DNA of 64,000 nucleotides from assembly GCF_003672135.1 (NCBI RefSeq), contig NC_039512.1, forward strand, positions 7,038,874 through 7,102,873. Direction: 5' to 3'. This document shows positions 27,001 to 42,000 of the stretch, piece after piece (position 1 is the stretch's first letter; each line of letters opens with the position of its first letter). This stretch comes from Ooceraea biroi. Taxonomy: Eukaryota > Arthropoda > Insecta > Hymenoptera > Formicidae. A model generated the notes under the pieces. The model was not told the origin of the DNA. It saw only the letters and a list, made by a program, of their open reading frames with translations, and searched no databases. The translations under genes and the position numbers were made by a program.

Positions 27001-30000
27001 TCGGTCTGGATAACGATCAGCAAGGACACGAAATTTCGGAATGAATGAATCTCCGGTGTTGCCTCTCGGAGTTTCGTGCTTCCATTGCCGTCTTGGATAT
27101 TTATTTTATTCTTCTCTGACTTGCTAGTGACGGCAAAACCTGAGTGCTACGGTATTCCGTTATTTTGTCGTTCTATGTCAGGAATAAAATACTATTTAAC
27201 TTCTCCGCGATATATATTCGTGATATAGATATTCCAGATAAAGTTTCTTTCTTTTTAGACGTCCTCCAACTTGTCGATACGTACTTTTCTAGTGCAGAAT
27301 CATATCCTGCATGCCAGTGAGCTCATGCATATGTGGTTCGGTGGGAAAACAGATGGTGCGCAAATTATTTTATGCAGTAAACGTTTTTCATCGCCTGCAT
27401 TCGCACTTATACCAATACATACGAAATTATTCAACATTTTCGCACGAATCTCAACCACAGTACTATCATATTGGTCACTTCTTCCCACGCTACAAAGACA
27501 CCGCACGAAAACACTTCAAAGGACTTCACGTTTGTTCTGGCAATGATTTAACGTACAGCAGCCGAACGCAAACACTGTTTATCGCTGCGACTTCGTGAGC
27601 TTTGATATCGCGTGGTGATATAGCGCGGTCGGAACGAAGCGCGGGGCATCGACAAACGAGAAAGGGGAAGCTGGATGAAGAACTTACTACAACGGTGGTG
27701 GATGGCGGGAGGGAGATGAACATCGGAAGAAAGAGTGAATGGAAGCACTGTGTGCCAGATGGTTTGGCGGCATCGTCCCATCTCAATACCGCACCGCGCT
27801 ACGTATCCGGACGCGCGATCTCATTGCTATTTCATAATAACCGGGAGAAGCTCTCGTTCGTGTAACTCAAGCAGCATCATCGATGATAACTGTCATAAGA
27901 CTGACCTCTGACAAACTATGGTGTTTTATGAACTCGGCCCGTTTATCATCCCGAGATTTCTATAAATACTAGGAAATCGGAAAGAGCGTGGCTTTCTGGC
28001 ATTTATTTCTACATGATGAAAATGCCGCGGTTATGGTACAAGTATTCTGGAAAATAATTGACAACGGAGAGAAAAAGAAATAATATAATTTAGCAAAAAA
28101 TTAACTATTAATATTCGGTAACTCTTAGTATTTAATTTCTAAATAAGACAAGTTGAAAAAGAGATTAAAAAAGGATAATTAAAAGAAAATAATTTATAAT
28201 TTATTATAGTAAGATGCTAATTTAAGTTTTGATAAGAAATGCAGGACGAATTGTGATTTAAATAATATAAATTAGATAAAATTCGAAATTCTGTAAATTG
28301 TATCTTTAGCTATAGAACTGGCAAATTGCATCCGTTTAAAGTTTACCGATGAGGCGCATAGAATTGCATGCCAATGATGAGACTGAATAGGATGCGAATG
28401 GCTGACCTGGAGGACAAACCGGCTGTCCGATATTCAAAAGCTGACCGGATGCAACTCATGCAAGGGTTCGAGACAACCGGAAGTTCGGCGTGTCTCGTGC
28501 AAATACGATAGCACTCGGTTGAAAGCGGATTGGCTGAAAGAGATGAAAGCCGGTAACTGTATAGATTGTCGTCGAAATCGGAGCATGTGCTTATCAGTTG
28601 AAACATTTCTCCCCAAAATTATTTAATCTAAAAATACAAAATTATAGATAGAAATCATAATTAAAATGGAGTGAAAAGAAATCATTATATAATTAAAATA
28701 CAACTATATATTTGTATATTTTATTATGTGTATGTGTTCTGTGTGTATGTACAATCTCTATTTATATAAATGAAAAGGGAGACACATTTCAAAAAATATT
28801 CGATGTTGCATCTCACGGAACGTAATGGTGATTCAAAACGTGTATTTATGACTACAATGTCCAAAAAAGTAACTTTTAATTAACAATTAAAGCATTGAGT
28901 TAGTTATATATTTCATTTGGAATGATCGGGTCGATGCACACGGTAGAGCACCGACGCGACGGTGATCACTTTGTTGTGTCTCGTGCATGTGTCGCGCGCG
29001 GCCGCGCCGGCTTTTATGCACATACACGTGTGAGTCGGGTCGTTGAAACGCGTAAACGTGTAATACATGCCGCAGTAGCGTACGTGTTACGGCGTATTAT
29101 GAGTTAAACAACGTAATGATAGCTACGGCGCCAGTATCTCGATGTATCTGCGTCTGTGGGTGCATGCATCGGGTGTTAGGAAAGATGATGCACCCGCATA
29201 AATAAATTATTGATTATTCTCAGTTCTCCTTCTCAAATCAAATCTATCTCGAAGCATTTATTCATATCGTGGAACAACTTTTTTCTTGGTTTAATAATTT
29301 TCATATTTGCGTGCTGTTGAATGCAAATGAAACTGATATGAAGCACAGTGATATTCTAACTATGGACATGGCGCCAGCATAATTTGTTCCCTCTAATGAT
29401 CGTGAGGAGAAACGTTTAAAATTAATTAATGCGATCTCGTGGAGTTTTATGGATGAATGAAAAGTGCGTTCGTCAAGTATCGCGATGGTAACTTAAATAT
29501 GATGAGTAATGTAGCGCCACAGTAGTATAATCTGTCTTTCCTCTGTGATGTAACGGGTGACGCAGATGCTACATTTGCGATTAGAGTGCAATAAAATAAG
29601 CAATAAACAGAATAAAATTCTACTGCTTTAACGCTTTTGTTGATTTTCAGGCCATCAAACATGCCTGTAACATCTTAAACATCTCGCGCGTTGCACGGAA
29701 GGTTTCTTCGAAAAAAGAACATGACTATCGTTCACGACTAAACATGCAGTAGTGACAATAATGGTCCTGTAACAATGAACGATTTCCCTAAGCCTGCCTT
29801 TTCATCGTTGACGGATAAACCGTCTTAATTCCGAGTTTCTTTACGACACTGATGAAAGAGTTAAAGCACGAACACGACACTTCCGGTGCAATGAACCCGC
29901 TCGCGGCTTATTACGATACCAATATTAGTTTTACGGCGAACCTCTGGAAATAGTTCGGTAAGATATACGTCATCGAAGGCTCGAGGAGTTCGACAGCCTA

Positions 30001-33000
30001 TATATAGTTACGACTGCAGAAGGACTGCATTCACTGTGCAGGTGCGCGTTGCACCTGTTTTCCGAACCCCCAGCAACGACGAAACGTACTCTACATCGGG
30101 AGGTGATCATTTATGATGTTTCTGCCAGTACGCACACTTTAAATAGTCGTCCATCATCTATTGTGTAAAGGCTTAATTTACGATCGAGAATAATATGGAT
30201 TTCCAATTGGTCTGCAATTTGCTGACTGGCGAAAGAACGTCATGATCCAAGGTTAAATGCCTCGTGGTGGATTTCTTTCTCGCCATGGTATACGACTTAT
30301 TGACACTTGGTCAAGTGAAGTCAAGAGGATGGGTTAAATGAGACTGAGCATCATCGCGCATTGCCGCTTGTTTATTTTCCAACTGCAAACGATAATCTCA
30401 AACTGCAAACTGGTTTTCCACAGAAAGGAAAGTAGTTTTACTCGCGGACTGATTGCTCGATTTGTGAAAGTCTTATTGAAGAGGAATCTCATAAAAACAT
30501 GCGATAATCTATGGAGATGATCAGTTTGATCAAAGAGAGACTTTCTTATCATAGATAAATAATATGTTATTTTATTAATATCGTTATTTCCATAAGAAAA
30601 TAAAAGTGTGGAGTACGAAAGAAATATTGTAGCTGCCAAAAAGATCGGCACGGTTCCTGCTCGTATAAATTTCATGGCGTGCAGCTCTTGGTAGGACGTT
30701 GCATTATTCATGGAAACTCCCGTACTTTAACGCAAGGTAATCCCGCCCTTGTCGGCGTTATCGTCGCGACGTTATGCCGGCCGGTCAGGTGTACGTCCAG
30801 CGGAAGACTTCGTCAGTGCATTGACTGAGACAAGGGCGAGCTACGAAGAAGGCGGCCGAGATACGAAGCGTAGCGACGTGATTGGATGAAAGCCAAAGGA
30901 GAGCAGGATAAAGGAAAACGACGGTCGTGATCATGCGCACGGATGCACGACCATGCTTCCTTCGAGCCCTTTCGTGATTCTCGCGAATTATCTCGCGCGC
31001 CCCTATCACTGCAAAATAACATATCGCGACTAAATTATACACCGCTGTCGAACACCTCTTTGATATGCAGAGCGAAGAAAAAATTTTACTGGTAACGTTA
31101 AGAGAGCTCTGGCGAATTATACTCAATGATGTAAACGTGTACGAAGATATTTCATGTTTCCATTAATTTCAGATGCATACTCGTTACGTTACAGAGTATA
31201 ATATTTAATAGGCTGTGTTATGCAGTAATAAATTGTAGGAAGTCATCCATGTACCATAACTGACCATTGCTACTGTTACATGCCATCAGTGCTTGAGGAG
31301 GAAGATTTTAATGGATGTTTCGGCACGCGTGTCGCGCATACATGGAGAACACACTCATCTAGTGACGGGTGCCAGACTGTACATTACTGCTCTGCATTAG
31401 ACACTTTAGAAGTGGAAGATATATTATCACTTAACCGTCGACGCCAGATAGACTGGAAAAATAGTCGGCCATCTTCGCTAGATTTATAAACAACGACACT
31501 GCATAAGTCAATACTATGGCGTACAATAATTAACGATGTCGGTCTGTGCCGGTAGTTGCTTTTAAGTAAGTACAAATAAAAAAATTTTCCCATGAGAACA
31601 TGTATTAACAATGTAATATTTGCGATATAAACCTTGATAAAAATAAAAAACTATTTTATGCAATTTTATACATTTAAATATTTCTATTTATCTTTCAGTA
31701 GACGTATTAAATTAATCTTGAATAGTACGCCAACTTCCGTTTATAATTCCGATTAATCGTATATCTAAATATAACTCATTGAATCGATTTATGTAATCGC
31801 GCTAGCCTAATTCAATTTAAAGGGAGTCTACGTTTATATTGGATTAATATATCTCTATGACTGTCTCTAACACTTATTTTAATAAAAATTTAATTTAATA
31901 AAAATTAAGATACAAATTGAAGATCATTTTTTATAAAAAATGTGAGGCGTATTTGTTTCTTAAAATAAATTGGTAATCTTGATATCAGAAATATTTTAAA
32001 AGTACATAAAAATTTTTTGTATTATAAACCAAAATCACATGCGCGAATATTTGACACATGCAGTTTGGTTAGTCAAAGGTTCAACATGACGTAAACCAAG
32101 AAGCAAGTTATTATGCGAGCGTAATTACGCTTTAATTTGACTTCCGCCTAGAAGGGTACTTGATGAGCCGCAAGTAGAATAACTATGCTTGTTTCCCTAT
32201 TTCGAGAGATCACTAGCGTGACACGCTCGATGAGATTAGAGCCGTATCTACGTCGGACCGGCATAGGAGAGGATGCTTTGTCACTCTTCCACACTCTACG
32301 AACCGGATGTGAGCGTTCCATGCGAGGCGGTTGTGTGTCGCTAATAATCGCGCGCGTGTTGGTGGTAACGGGGGACTTAAAGTTGGTCGAGTTGTTCTCG
32401 TTTAAAACAATCAGCAGGAGAGGAAGAACCAATTATACGAACCTGTAACCGTCTGTCACCGACCTCCTGGCTCTCTTAATATGCCGCATCAGGTCTCAAG
32501 TATAAGTAATCAAAACAAAATGCTTGAAAGCATGTAAATAATCCTTTTATTTCATCTCTCGAGGAGAAATCAAGTTAAAAGATAAACGATAAAATTATTC
32601 TCGACAAATTCAATCGAGCTGTGTGGGTGCGTTTAAATATTCATTTTACGAAAGTTACTGACTTGTTGCATTAAGTGCATACAAAGCAACATTCCACGTC
32701 CGCATAATTGCTTACGGCTGGCAACGTTGCCAGGGAAGCGCCGCTTTCGCGTATCCTGCAAAAAGAAGCTATATCCGGCATGCATATGTAATTATTTTTT
32801 AAAGCAAGTTAATGAATTGAAGATTAAAAATACACGATAACGTTCGTGCATAACAAAATACGAACTACGTAAAAGAGCAGGATTTCCTGATAGGTTTTCC
32901 TACTTCCATTTCCTTCTATTTTACATTTCATAAAAGTTTATATATTTTCAGCGATACTTTTATTTTATAATAAAATATAGGATCGCTGTCCTTATAAGAA

Positions 33001-36000
33001 ACATTCGTTGGCTTAATCATAAAAAAAGAAACATTTGGTGTACCTTTCGAAGAGCGCTTCACGAGTAAGAATGGGTGGCGGCACTTTCCTCGCAAAAGAG
33101 AGACTTCCCCAGCTGTCTTATTCTTTTAAAAACGCGTAGCCGGCACGCGACACCATGTCCGTTCCGCTTTTCAAGAAGCGACAGGATGTAAACTCGAAAA
33201 GGATCCATATTTCGTCGGCCTATACTACACACAGCCTCTGCCATTCATGTAAAAACTAATGGAAGTAAAACAACTGTCTCTCTTCCGGGTACCGTCACAA
33301 CTTAATTCAGTGGAGTCCTATGTAAACAACTGTATTATGTACTGATCAATAATTTAATATTTAAAAATTAATCAATATTTAAAAAGCAAATGCTAGAAAA
33401 AATTGAAAAATATAAATAAAATTTGCTCAGCATTTCATAAAAAATTATTTAAAAAATCCTATGCAAATGAAGAAACGATTAAACTCAGGAATAAGACGGA
33501 AATTTTTTACACGCTTCAAGAAATTCTACGTAGTAATCTTCGCACTTAATTCGATCGCTCGCGCTTCCGCACAACTTGTTGCATAATGCGTTTATCCAAT
33601 TTATCTACTGCATAATGTAGTCGCACATGCGACATTAGTATCAATTCGCTGGAGTAGATGATGACTTGGTCATTATAGAGCTAAATATCTCTTATAAGTG
33701 CATTTTTTAAATTGATCAATTCACGCTTTAACATTAACAGATGTGGAATTTAGATCTAGATATCAAATGTATCAGAATCGCACACAAATGCTAATATCGC
33801 GAGGTATCGCGATCAGTTTATCAATTAAATCTGCAGGCATGTCCTACAATCGATCTGAAATGAGAATATCAGAAATAAAGTGCGTATGCGGAATTCGGAG
33901 ATATTTCCGATTGCAAAATCAATCGGCGATTACAAAATATTTGAGCTCGAGCTTTAGCATCCGGCTATGGAGAGGGCTGCTCATGGCACGTCTAGCACGC
34001 GAATTGCATCCTCGCGACGGCACGCGCGTGCACTCGCGCGTGCAGTGAGCAATAACAACATGCGGTTTCGCTTTCATCTTGCGCAGAGAGGAAGAAGCCC
34101 CGATACCATATGGCTCCAGAAGAAACTTGCATAGGATGGCGCCGTCCGCAGGAAGAAAGCTTTCCAGCATGACCGTATTATGTTCTGTGTACCGAGAACA
34201 CATTGCGAGGAACATGGGACGTCCTACGAGAGACGCCCGTGTAAAAGCAGGGCACGCGATGAGGGCACGTGCCCCCTTTTCTCTTTCGAGCATATCGGCA
34301 GCTCCTTTGTGTCGTTGGAAGGACCGGAAACGGGTGTCAATTGTCAGCTACTCGAACACCCGCGACTGAACGCGTCCGGATCCTCTGAGCGAACTCGAGA
34401 AGACGCGCTCTTGTGTGTGGTCCTTCGCGAATGGCTTCTTATCAGGATGCGAATGCAACGTGCAGTCAGAGATGTAAATATAGTATTGATTGACGGTTCT
34501 ATCATATTTGTGCACGTGGCATAGCTTTGCGATAGTAATTCGAGAATGGTACAGATTTCATTGTAAGTATTAACTTCATTTAAAATATAAAATATAATCG
34601 AGTTGTCCCTAATTGTGATTTTTCAAACTTAAAAGTGGAGAAATCATATTACTTTTTTAAACGTAATAATATATAATGCAAATAGAAAATGGTTTGAGAA
34701 AGATTGACACAGAAAATGGTAATCTTGAATTGTTATTAACTTCTGCTAAATTTATCATCGAACATCTGTTATATAAACCAAAATACATACTTAATTTATT
34801 ATATAATCAATCACTATCTATTTTCTTTATACAATTTTCTTTGACAAGCCTATCATCCAAATTGATGAACGCATTGTCACAAACGATGAAAGCATTATCG
34901 ATAAGGTGGAAGTGGATAAATCTGCCGTTACAACGGTAATCTATAAAAGGGGATCACAGAAGATAATCTTGACCCACACTACATGCCATTGCCTCGTCAT
35001 CATTATTACCGCCATCAATTTCATGCGATGTGGTATCCTCAATTTTATAACCTAAATGCAACAGTTTACTGTTCCGTGAAAATAGAACATAAACCGCGCG
35101 CAATGTTGCAGTAATATCCCGGTTTTACTGGTTCCGTTTCATACGGATGAAGGATATTGAGCAAAAAGAAAACTGGTATCCATGGTTTTTATTGTTTTAT
35201 GGTCTTTCAATTTCTACTGATCATCATTGTAGCTTAGAAGTCAATATCAAAGAGAGAGAAAGATTATTTAACGGAGTTCTATAAAATCTCTTTAAATTGG
35301 TGGAGTTATTGACATCGCGATCGACTTGCTCGAAATGTTGCACTCGAGCAATGCAAGTGACAGTGATTGACCCTCCCAAGGAATTCCTGACCTCAGAGCG
35401 TCGGGTTCAGAGACTCCGCAGTTGAACTCGGCACGCTCGATTTAACATCGTTCTCTTCCCGACCAGAGGAACCGTGAAAAACGGCGCCTTCATGCTAGTT
35501 GCAGATAGGCGGTTCACAGTGGAAAAAATAAGATATAAGAGTCTGTTGTGCGAAGCTCAAATTATGTGTGCCAATTAAGATAAGGGCATCGTAAAGAAAC
35601 AGACATGCTACCCTTAATTAGTCTCTCTTGTTAACTCATAAATAAGTTAAATAATTATTGCAATGTTTCACAAGAAGGAATTATTATGTAATATACATAT
35701 ATTATAACTTAAAACGTAAAATAATTTAGAATTTATTTTCTTATTATAAATTCTGAGAGACCATCTTACATAATACTATTATAAATTAATGATTTATTTA
35801 ATTTAATTAGAATTTAATAGAATATAATAGAATTTAATAGAATTTAATAAAACTTTAATGAAAGTCTCAACACGGAGTAATTTCCTTTTCCAAACGATTA
35901 GTTAATACTTTCTCCTTTTCTCGTCTTAGCAAGCGTGATTATTTGAGCTCTCATTGGACAATGATAGTAGAACTGAGTTTCTACTATTCGCATTTCTTGC

Positions 36001-39000
36001 AGCGCGAGAAACGTGATTTCCCAGACTAGTAGACTAGTATCTTCGTACTTGCGGAGACGAGCTCATTACCCAACCCGCGACAGTTATTCCTATTATAGAT
36101 CGGAGTTATGTAAACCGGACCGTGTGACGATTCCTGGGACAGGAGAAGGAGTCACACGGGCGACGTTCTGCCAACCACCGTCAACTGGAAACCTCACGAA
36201 ACCTTTCCAGTCACATGCTTTTCCACCGAGCGTGCGAAGTGTGCTTTATTCGGCAATAATTAAGCCTCCCATGGCTTTCGTGACGAGCATTGTCTCGCGC
36301 CGGGAAAGTGGCGCGAAAGTAAGAACCCGCAGGAGATATCTGCCGAGAGGTTTCTCAGCAGATCCGCATGGCACGTAATCTCGCGGATCGCTGAATCAGC
36401 AGGTGATCCTGAAAGGACGATTTACGTGGGATCAGAGAAAACGGAGAGAGTGGTGATTGTGCTCGGCTCAATCATGAAATCCTGAATTTAATGATTGCGT
36501 TCTGGATAAATCGCGTGGGATTAATTAACGAACAATTTGTCGGAATCTCATGTAATTACAAAAAAATTACATGTTAATGTTAGATTTGTTAATTGTGGTT
36601 AATAAGTAAGTACATGTTAATGAGTATGTACCGAATGGTAGTTTTAGTTACAACTATCTAATTTTAAGAACAGTATTATATCGATATCACTCACATACTA
36701 ATAACAATGTGAAAGGCCATTTATTATTACAATTCATGTCATGATTAATTAAAGCCAGTGACATTTGAAATTCTAAATTCCATTGCTCACAACGTTCAAA
36801 GTGGCTGATGATGATGTCGCACGATATACCGATCGAATTATATATAATCAGCAGGTCTTTGTTACCACGTGTTGCAGGTGTCGATGGGTATCGGTTTCGT
36901 AACTTAAGACAGATAAGCAAAAATAGATATTTTTCAATTAGACATATAGATAAAAATTATCGCATCTGCCCTTTCATTTAACACATTAAAATTTCTTGGA
37001 TCTGTATTATTCCATGAAATTAAGTTCAGATATGTCAGTATCAGTTAAAGTATAAAAACAACAGCATGAAAGAAAGACTAGAAAGAATGATAATTAGCAG
37101 AAAGACTATAAAATAAAGCTATAATACGCCCCGGCGATTCTGGAAACGTCAGTTTCACGCTTTTGAATTGCAATGTAACGCTCGCTGGATCATCTCATGC
37201 GAATAATTGTTCGCGCAACATCCAGCATCTTTAAACGTAGTATAGAGCAACGTTCTCCTCCCCGTTTGGAAGCGAGTTTTTGTTTTATGCGATCCTCGCG
37301 ACCCTTCTTCAACCGGAAGCTGGGAGGATAAACGAGAGGGAACACGTGCTCGAGTAACGACGGTACCTGGAGACTCTGTAAGGAAAAATGGCAGCTGAGG
37401 GCCGAAAAGCACGTGCCACGCATGAAAGAGGAGACGCAGGACTCAATGGAGTGTCGGGATAAGAAATTTATTATGCAGTAGACTCCTACCTGGGACACCA
37501 ATACGCGATGGTAGCCATTGAAACTGCTGTTCATGGGCTACGTGGAGTTGCATGGAAATGAACGTACGCCGTCCATCTCGAATATGCCGAATGTACAGGG
37601 TGTTCGCGATATTCTAATACCTTAACAAGATAAAATCGATAAATTATAACTGTATATTAATCAATAAAACTGTTTTTGAAATTTTTAGATATCGATAAAA
37701 AATTATGAATGCACAATAGATTCTATTTAAAATATATACATACGCGCGTGTATCAATATTTATGATGCACATTATTTAAAAGTTTTTATCTTGTTAAAAG
37801 AATTTGAAAATGATGATGACATATGTCAATTTCAGCGAATTAAAGCATAGTATTGTCGGATGGTCATGCGAAATATGGGATATCTGCAGTATATTGTCCC
37901 ATGCGAAAGCAAACAGGCCCATAATTTGCTTTTTTCGACACTATCACGTTGCGAGCAATTGAGCACGACCTCGCATTATTCTTGGCATCATTAAAAGTCC
38001 AAGCGACATGCAATTCATTGCTTATAATTCGTCCATTAATTTTGCAATCTTCTAATAAAATACAGCGGGCCTGTTATCTCCTCAAGCACAATTTTTCTTT
38101 TTATCGCTTAACTTGTCATAGTGAGCGTCAGAGTCGATTTCTCTCTCTTATCGAGCGAAGAATAAATATTATAAATAGACGGTGACATGCGAAAGACAAC
38201 ACGCATTGAGAACAATAAAACTCAACGATCCAGACATCATGCACTATCTCCTAGTTATACCTAATACATGCTGTTACAGAATAAATAGACGTTCATATTT
38301 ATATTAAAAATCTAAATTAAAATTTTAAATACGTCGAATACAGTTCGATCGTCAAGGTAGATTAGCTGTATTTCTTGTCGACTAATAAGAAATAATAAAT
38401 TATTAAGAGAACTCATAAAATGTTTTCACTTCAACGCGCTTTCCGTCTTAGAATAAATATTTTAACGTCATTACACAGCAGTAAGACTTTGTTAATTAGA
38501 AAGAGGCAAACTCGTTTAAGAGCATTTCCGTTGAAAGGTGTCGCTTACCTTGCTCTGAAATGATACGTATACCGGGTGTCGTTTCAATGAGAATGCTGAG
38601 AACCGAGCTACCGATAACGATAAGCTCGCGATAAAGACAACTATATTTAGAACCTCAATGCGCTGCTCAGGCAGAACAGGACGAATCGCGGTGGGAAGTA
38701 AGAAGCAAAAAAAAAGGGCAATGGCTGAGTTACCGGTTTTAAATGTGCAGTTAACGGCACGAAGGTCCTAAAGCGTGCAACCATGCGTTCTTCCTTCGCA
38801 AAGAAGCAAGTATGGGATTTTTATGGATTCCAGCTAAATTGGATCTCCTCATTACGACGGCATCCCGTGACATATGGCACCCACTATTCTATTCTGCGCT
38901 CCACTTTTTGTCACATCGTGCTTTCGATATGGCGCATTAACGGCTAAGTTTCGGGACTTCCTCCATTTCTTTGAATTCCTCAATGTGGTTGCCCCATTAT

Positions 39001-42000
39001 GGCTTCGATTTACAGAATCTTTAGGGCGATGTGTAAAAATACAACCGTTTTCCTTGTCCCGACTTAATGAGTATAAAAAAAACGAAGTCGCCGGACGACT
39101 TGTCTCTAATATATAATTATGATTCGTTTTAAAAGATAATAAATTAAATTTTAAAAACCAAGAGTATGTGTGTATGGAATAAAACATGCATAACATTTAA
39201 AATACATGCATATAACAAGAGTTTTTATTATGTTCTTTGCATACAATAATATCACAATAACTGTGAGGATAAATATGCAACGTGTCTAAAAGATCGCTGA
39301 AAAGGTTTGTCTTAATATTTCTTATCGTATCGCAAAGTTAACGTAAGTTAGCGAATCACGTCATTTCAATGGCAAAGAACTCCATGCAGCATCCGATTAC
39401 CAGCTGTAACGTAAAATCAAGGGCACAAAGCCAGTCTGCACGTTATCACAAAATTCCTTTATGTGCGCTATTATAAGCAGTAACGATGATATCATTGATC
39501 ACATTATGCAAGGTGAGTTGCACGCTGATACTCTTCGAGACGATAGGAGGAATATATTTCGTAGAACGAAACGCTCATTACAAGTCCTGACATAATAATA
39601 TAACTTAGATAGACTGTGACGGTAGTTTTCACGGTGATAAAAATCATTAAGGCGGTGTTTCTGACGAGGGTGTCAATCGCACGAGCCAAGCAATACTCTT
39701 AACTCGAAAAAAGTGCCGCACCGAAATATCTCGAGGCATATTTCTGTCCGCCCTCGTATAACCGGGTGTGAGATATTGGAGCATACTCCTCGTAACGGCG
39801 TGTCATGCGTCCTTTCTGATCCTGATGAGGCGCAGGCCTTGCTTTGACACTCGCATCTTCCACCTATCGCAATATTTTTCTTTTCATTAGCCGCCAATCA
39901 GATGAAAACACGATCCCTCGATTATGAGATCGTCTGCGATGTACTTTTTAACGCAGTGAGTTCGTTAATGAACAGTTGTTTTAAAAAATCTCTACTTATT
40001 TCAATTTTATTGCAAGGTGATTGAATTTATGATACTTTCTCTCTCCTTATCTTTAGTCTTATACAGCACTTAACAAAAGGACAGGAAGCATCATTCATAT
40101 GAATTCAGAATCAATGATTCATAACGATCTTTGCACCTCTTATCCGCGTCCAGTTAAGAAAGATGTTTAAGGAAAAAAATGTGCACGCGTACTAAAGCAA
40201 TTTGCGTAAATGGCATTAATAATGAGTAAGCGCATTGGAATTTCAACTGCTGAATCAGAAATTTCGCTGCATCTATACACAGAGAGAAAACACACACAGT
40301 TCGTGAGATGAAAATCTTTCTGCAGTCAGACCGCACTGTTGTATATTTAAACCAACGTTGTGTATCTTCGGCTTTCTTGGGATGGTACTTGTTAGACCCA
40401 GCTACGATATATCCCTATCGATTCTCGGTCGTCGTAAAACTCCATCAGGAATTCCGCAGCGAGTTTATCCATTCAATTCGTTCCTTTTATACAAGTATGC
40501 GCGTAGAACGAAATTGATATATTTTTATATGTTGTAATAATTTCGTATGGTATTTATACATCTGTCTAAAAATTTGGCTTATTTCTAGAAAGAACCCTAC
40601 AGTAGATCTCATAAATATTGCAAATCATTTCCTTTAGAAATCCAGCACACCAGCATTATCTTCTTTCGAAAATTCCGACATTTCACAATAAGGCGAAATG
40701 TAACAGTAACCTCAACTTAATATGCGATTGCGCCAGTATGCAATAAGCGCCATTGTTGACATTGTAATAAGCACATTGAAGGCGTAATCCCACGATTGTC
40801 GTCGAAACGTGTTTAATTCGCACGGTACAGGCTTAACCGGATCCCTACGGGGCCAGCTGGATTTCGTAATTCAAGTTCCGGTTTCCTGCGATGATTTCGA
40901 TTTATACTTTAGCGAAACTACCTTCCGCAGATTAGTATAGAGGCACATTCGAATCATATGCTTGTGCGCGCTTGTAAAGCGCGTTTCGAATCAAAAGACT
41001 TTCGACAGGGTGATAAAAGCGTACGACTGGCTCGTAAAGTCTCGAAAACTCGTGTTTCAAGGGAAGACCCTTCGCGTGTAAACATGTGCTCGCGACATCA
41101 GAGCTGACGTTTAGCTGATTTGTGTGACATTGATAATTGGACAACTTTTGTAAAGTTAGCACCTTATTTTCAGAATTTTAATGTACCTATATAATTCAAA
41201 GAGATTTTGATATAATTCAGGTATATTTGACGTGATTTCAATTTTTTGCTAAAAACTCCTAATTCTTAATATGTTCCTAAAAGACGTGAAATGCTAATTG
41301 TATATTTTTGTTACATCATAATTGCATTTAATAACTTTTCTATTTCAACCAGAATTAATTTCAATCGTAATATCTTCTGATAAAATTATTTATTCTCATC
41401 TCAGACAAAATTATATTTTAACGCAGTGTCTACGCAAAGATGCTATATTAATATGAATATTAACGCATGCGAGTAGGCATCTGCGAACGGGGTGATCTGG
41501 TGTCTGGTTTATTTTTGGTGTACGTATCCCCTCATAACCAGTCGTATCTGAAGGGTTGATAGCGTTTTATGATGCACGCGTGGGCAACGCCGGTTTCCGA
41601 GTTAATTATGGACTAATTGTCAAGACTCGCGTCTTTGGAACTTCTTGCTGTGCCGCTATGCCATCAAAACAGGACGTCTTCCTTCCTGTTGCTACTGAAT
41701 TTAACTTAACCCGAAAAGGACTATTTTCTATCCCTCCAAAAGAGTGTACTTTTTTAAAATATTTATTATCACGAATATCATGTTTCTCAATTATTTTTTA
41801 GTAACGATATTATAATATATGTCATTTTTACAACACTATTAGTAATTGTTTAGATCTTAGTAAAATAACTATTAATAATATGAATATACTTCTGAATATT
41901 TATAGAAAAAATTTCTAATTTTTGTTGCAGACCACCATCAAAGTCTATGCCAATTGCTTGCGGCCAGACATCGAATACAAGACCTTGAGCATTACTTACG

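Larger units (their letters stand above)
25124..41930. other. intron 1 of the Rau-like gene, remainder: no coding exon recognised
   Basis: Mostly AT-rich intronic DNA. It includes a CpG-dense patch at 28922-29107 with a NotI-type GCGGCCGC site, a block at 28343-28606 with repeated CCGG half-sites, a 10-bp minisatellite at 35801-35850 and a possible mariner relic at 37596-37800. ETS consensus sites occur at 28476-28484 and 29879-29887. Frames of 100-125 codons occur in GC-rich patches but lack recognisable domains or consistent splice borders. Confidence 0.45.

Noticed and set aside
28343..28606. Repeated CCGG half-sites suggesting a Grainyhead-type enhancer
   Set aside because: No full AACCGGTT palindrome is present; only half-sites at irregular spacing and one ETS match were found.
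41004..41020. CAGGGTGATAAAAG, like a transposon end
   Set aside because: It is not preceded by TA, and no matching inverted terminus was found nearby.
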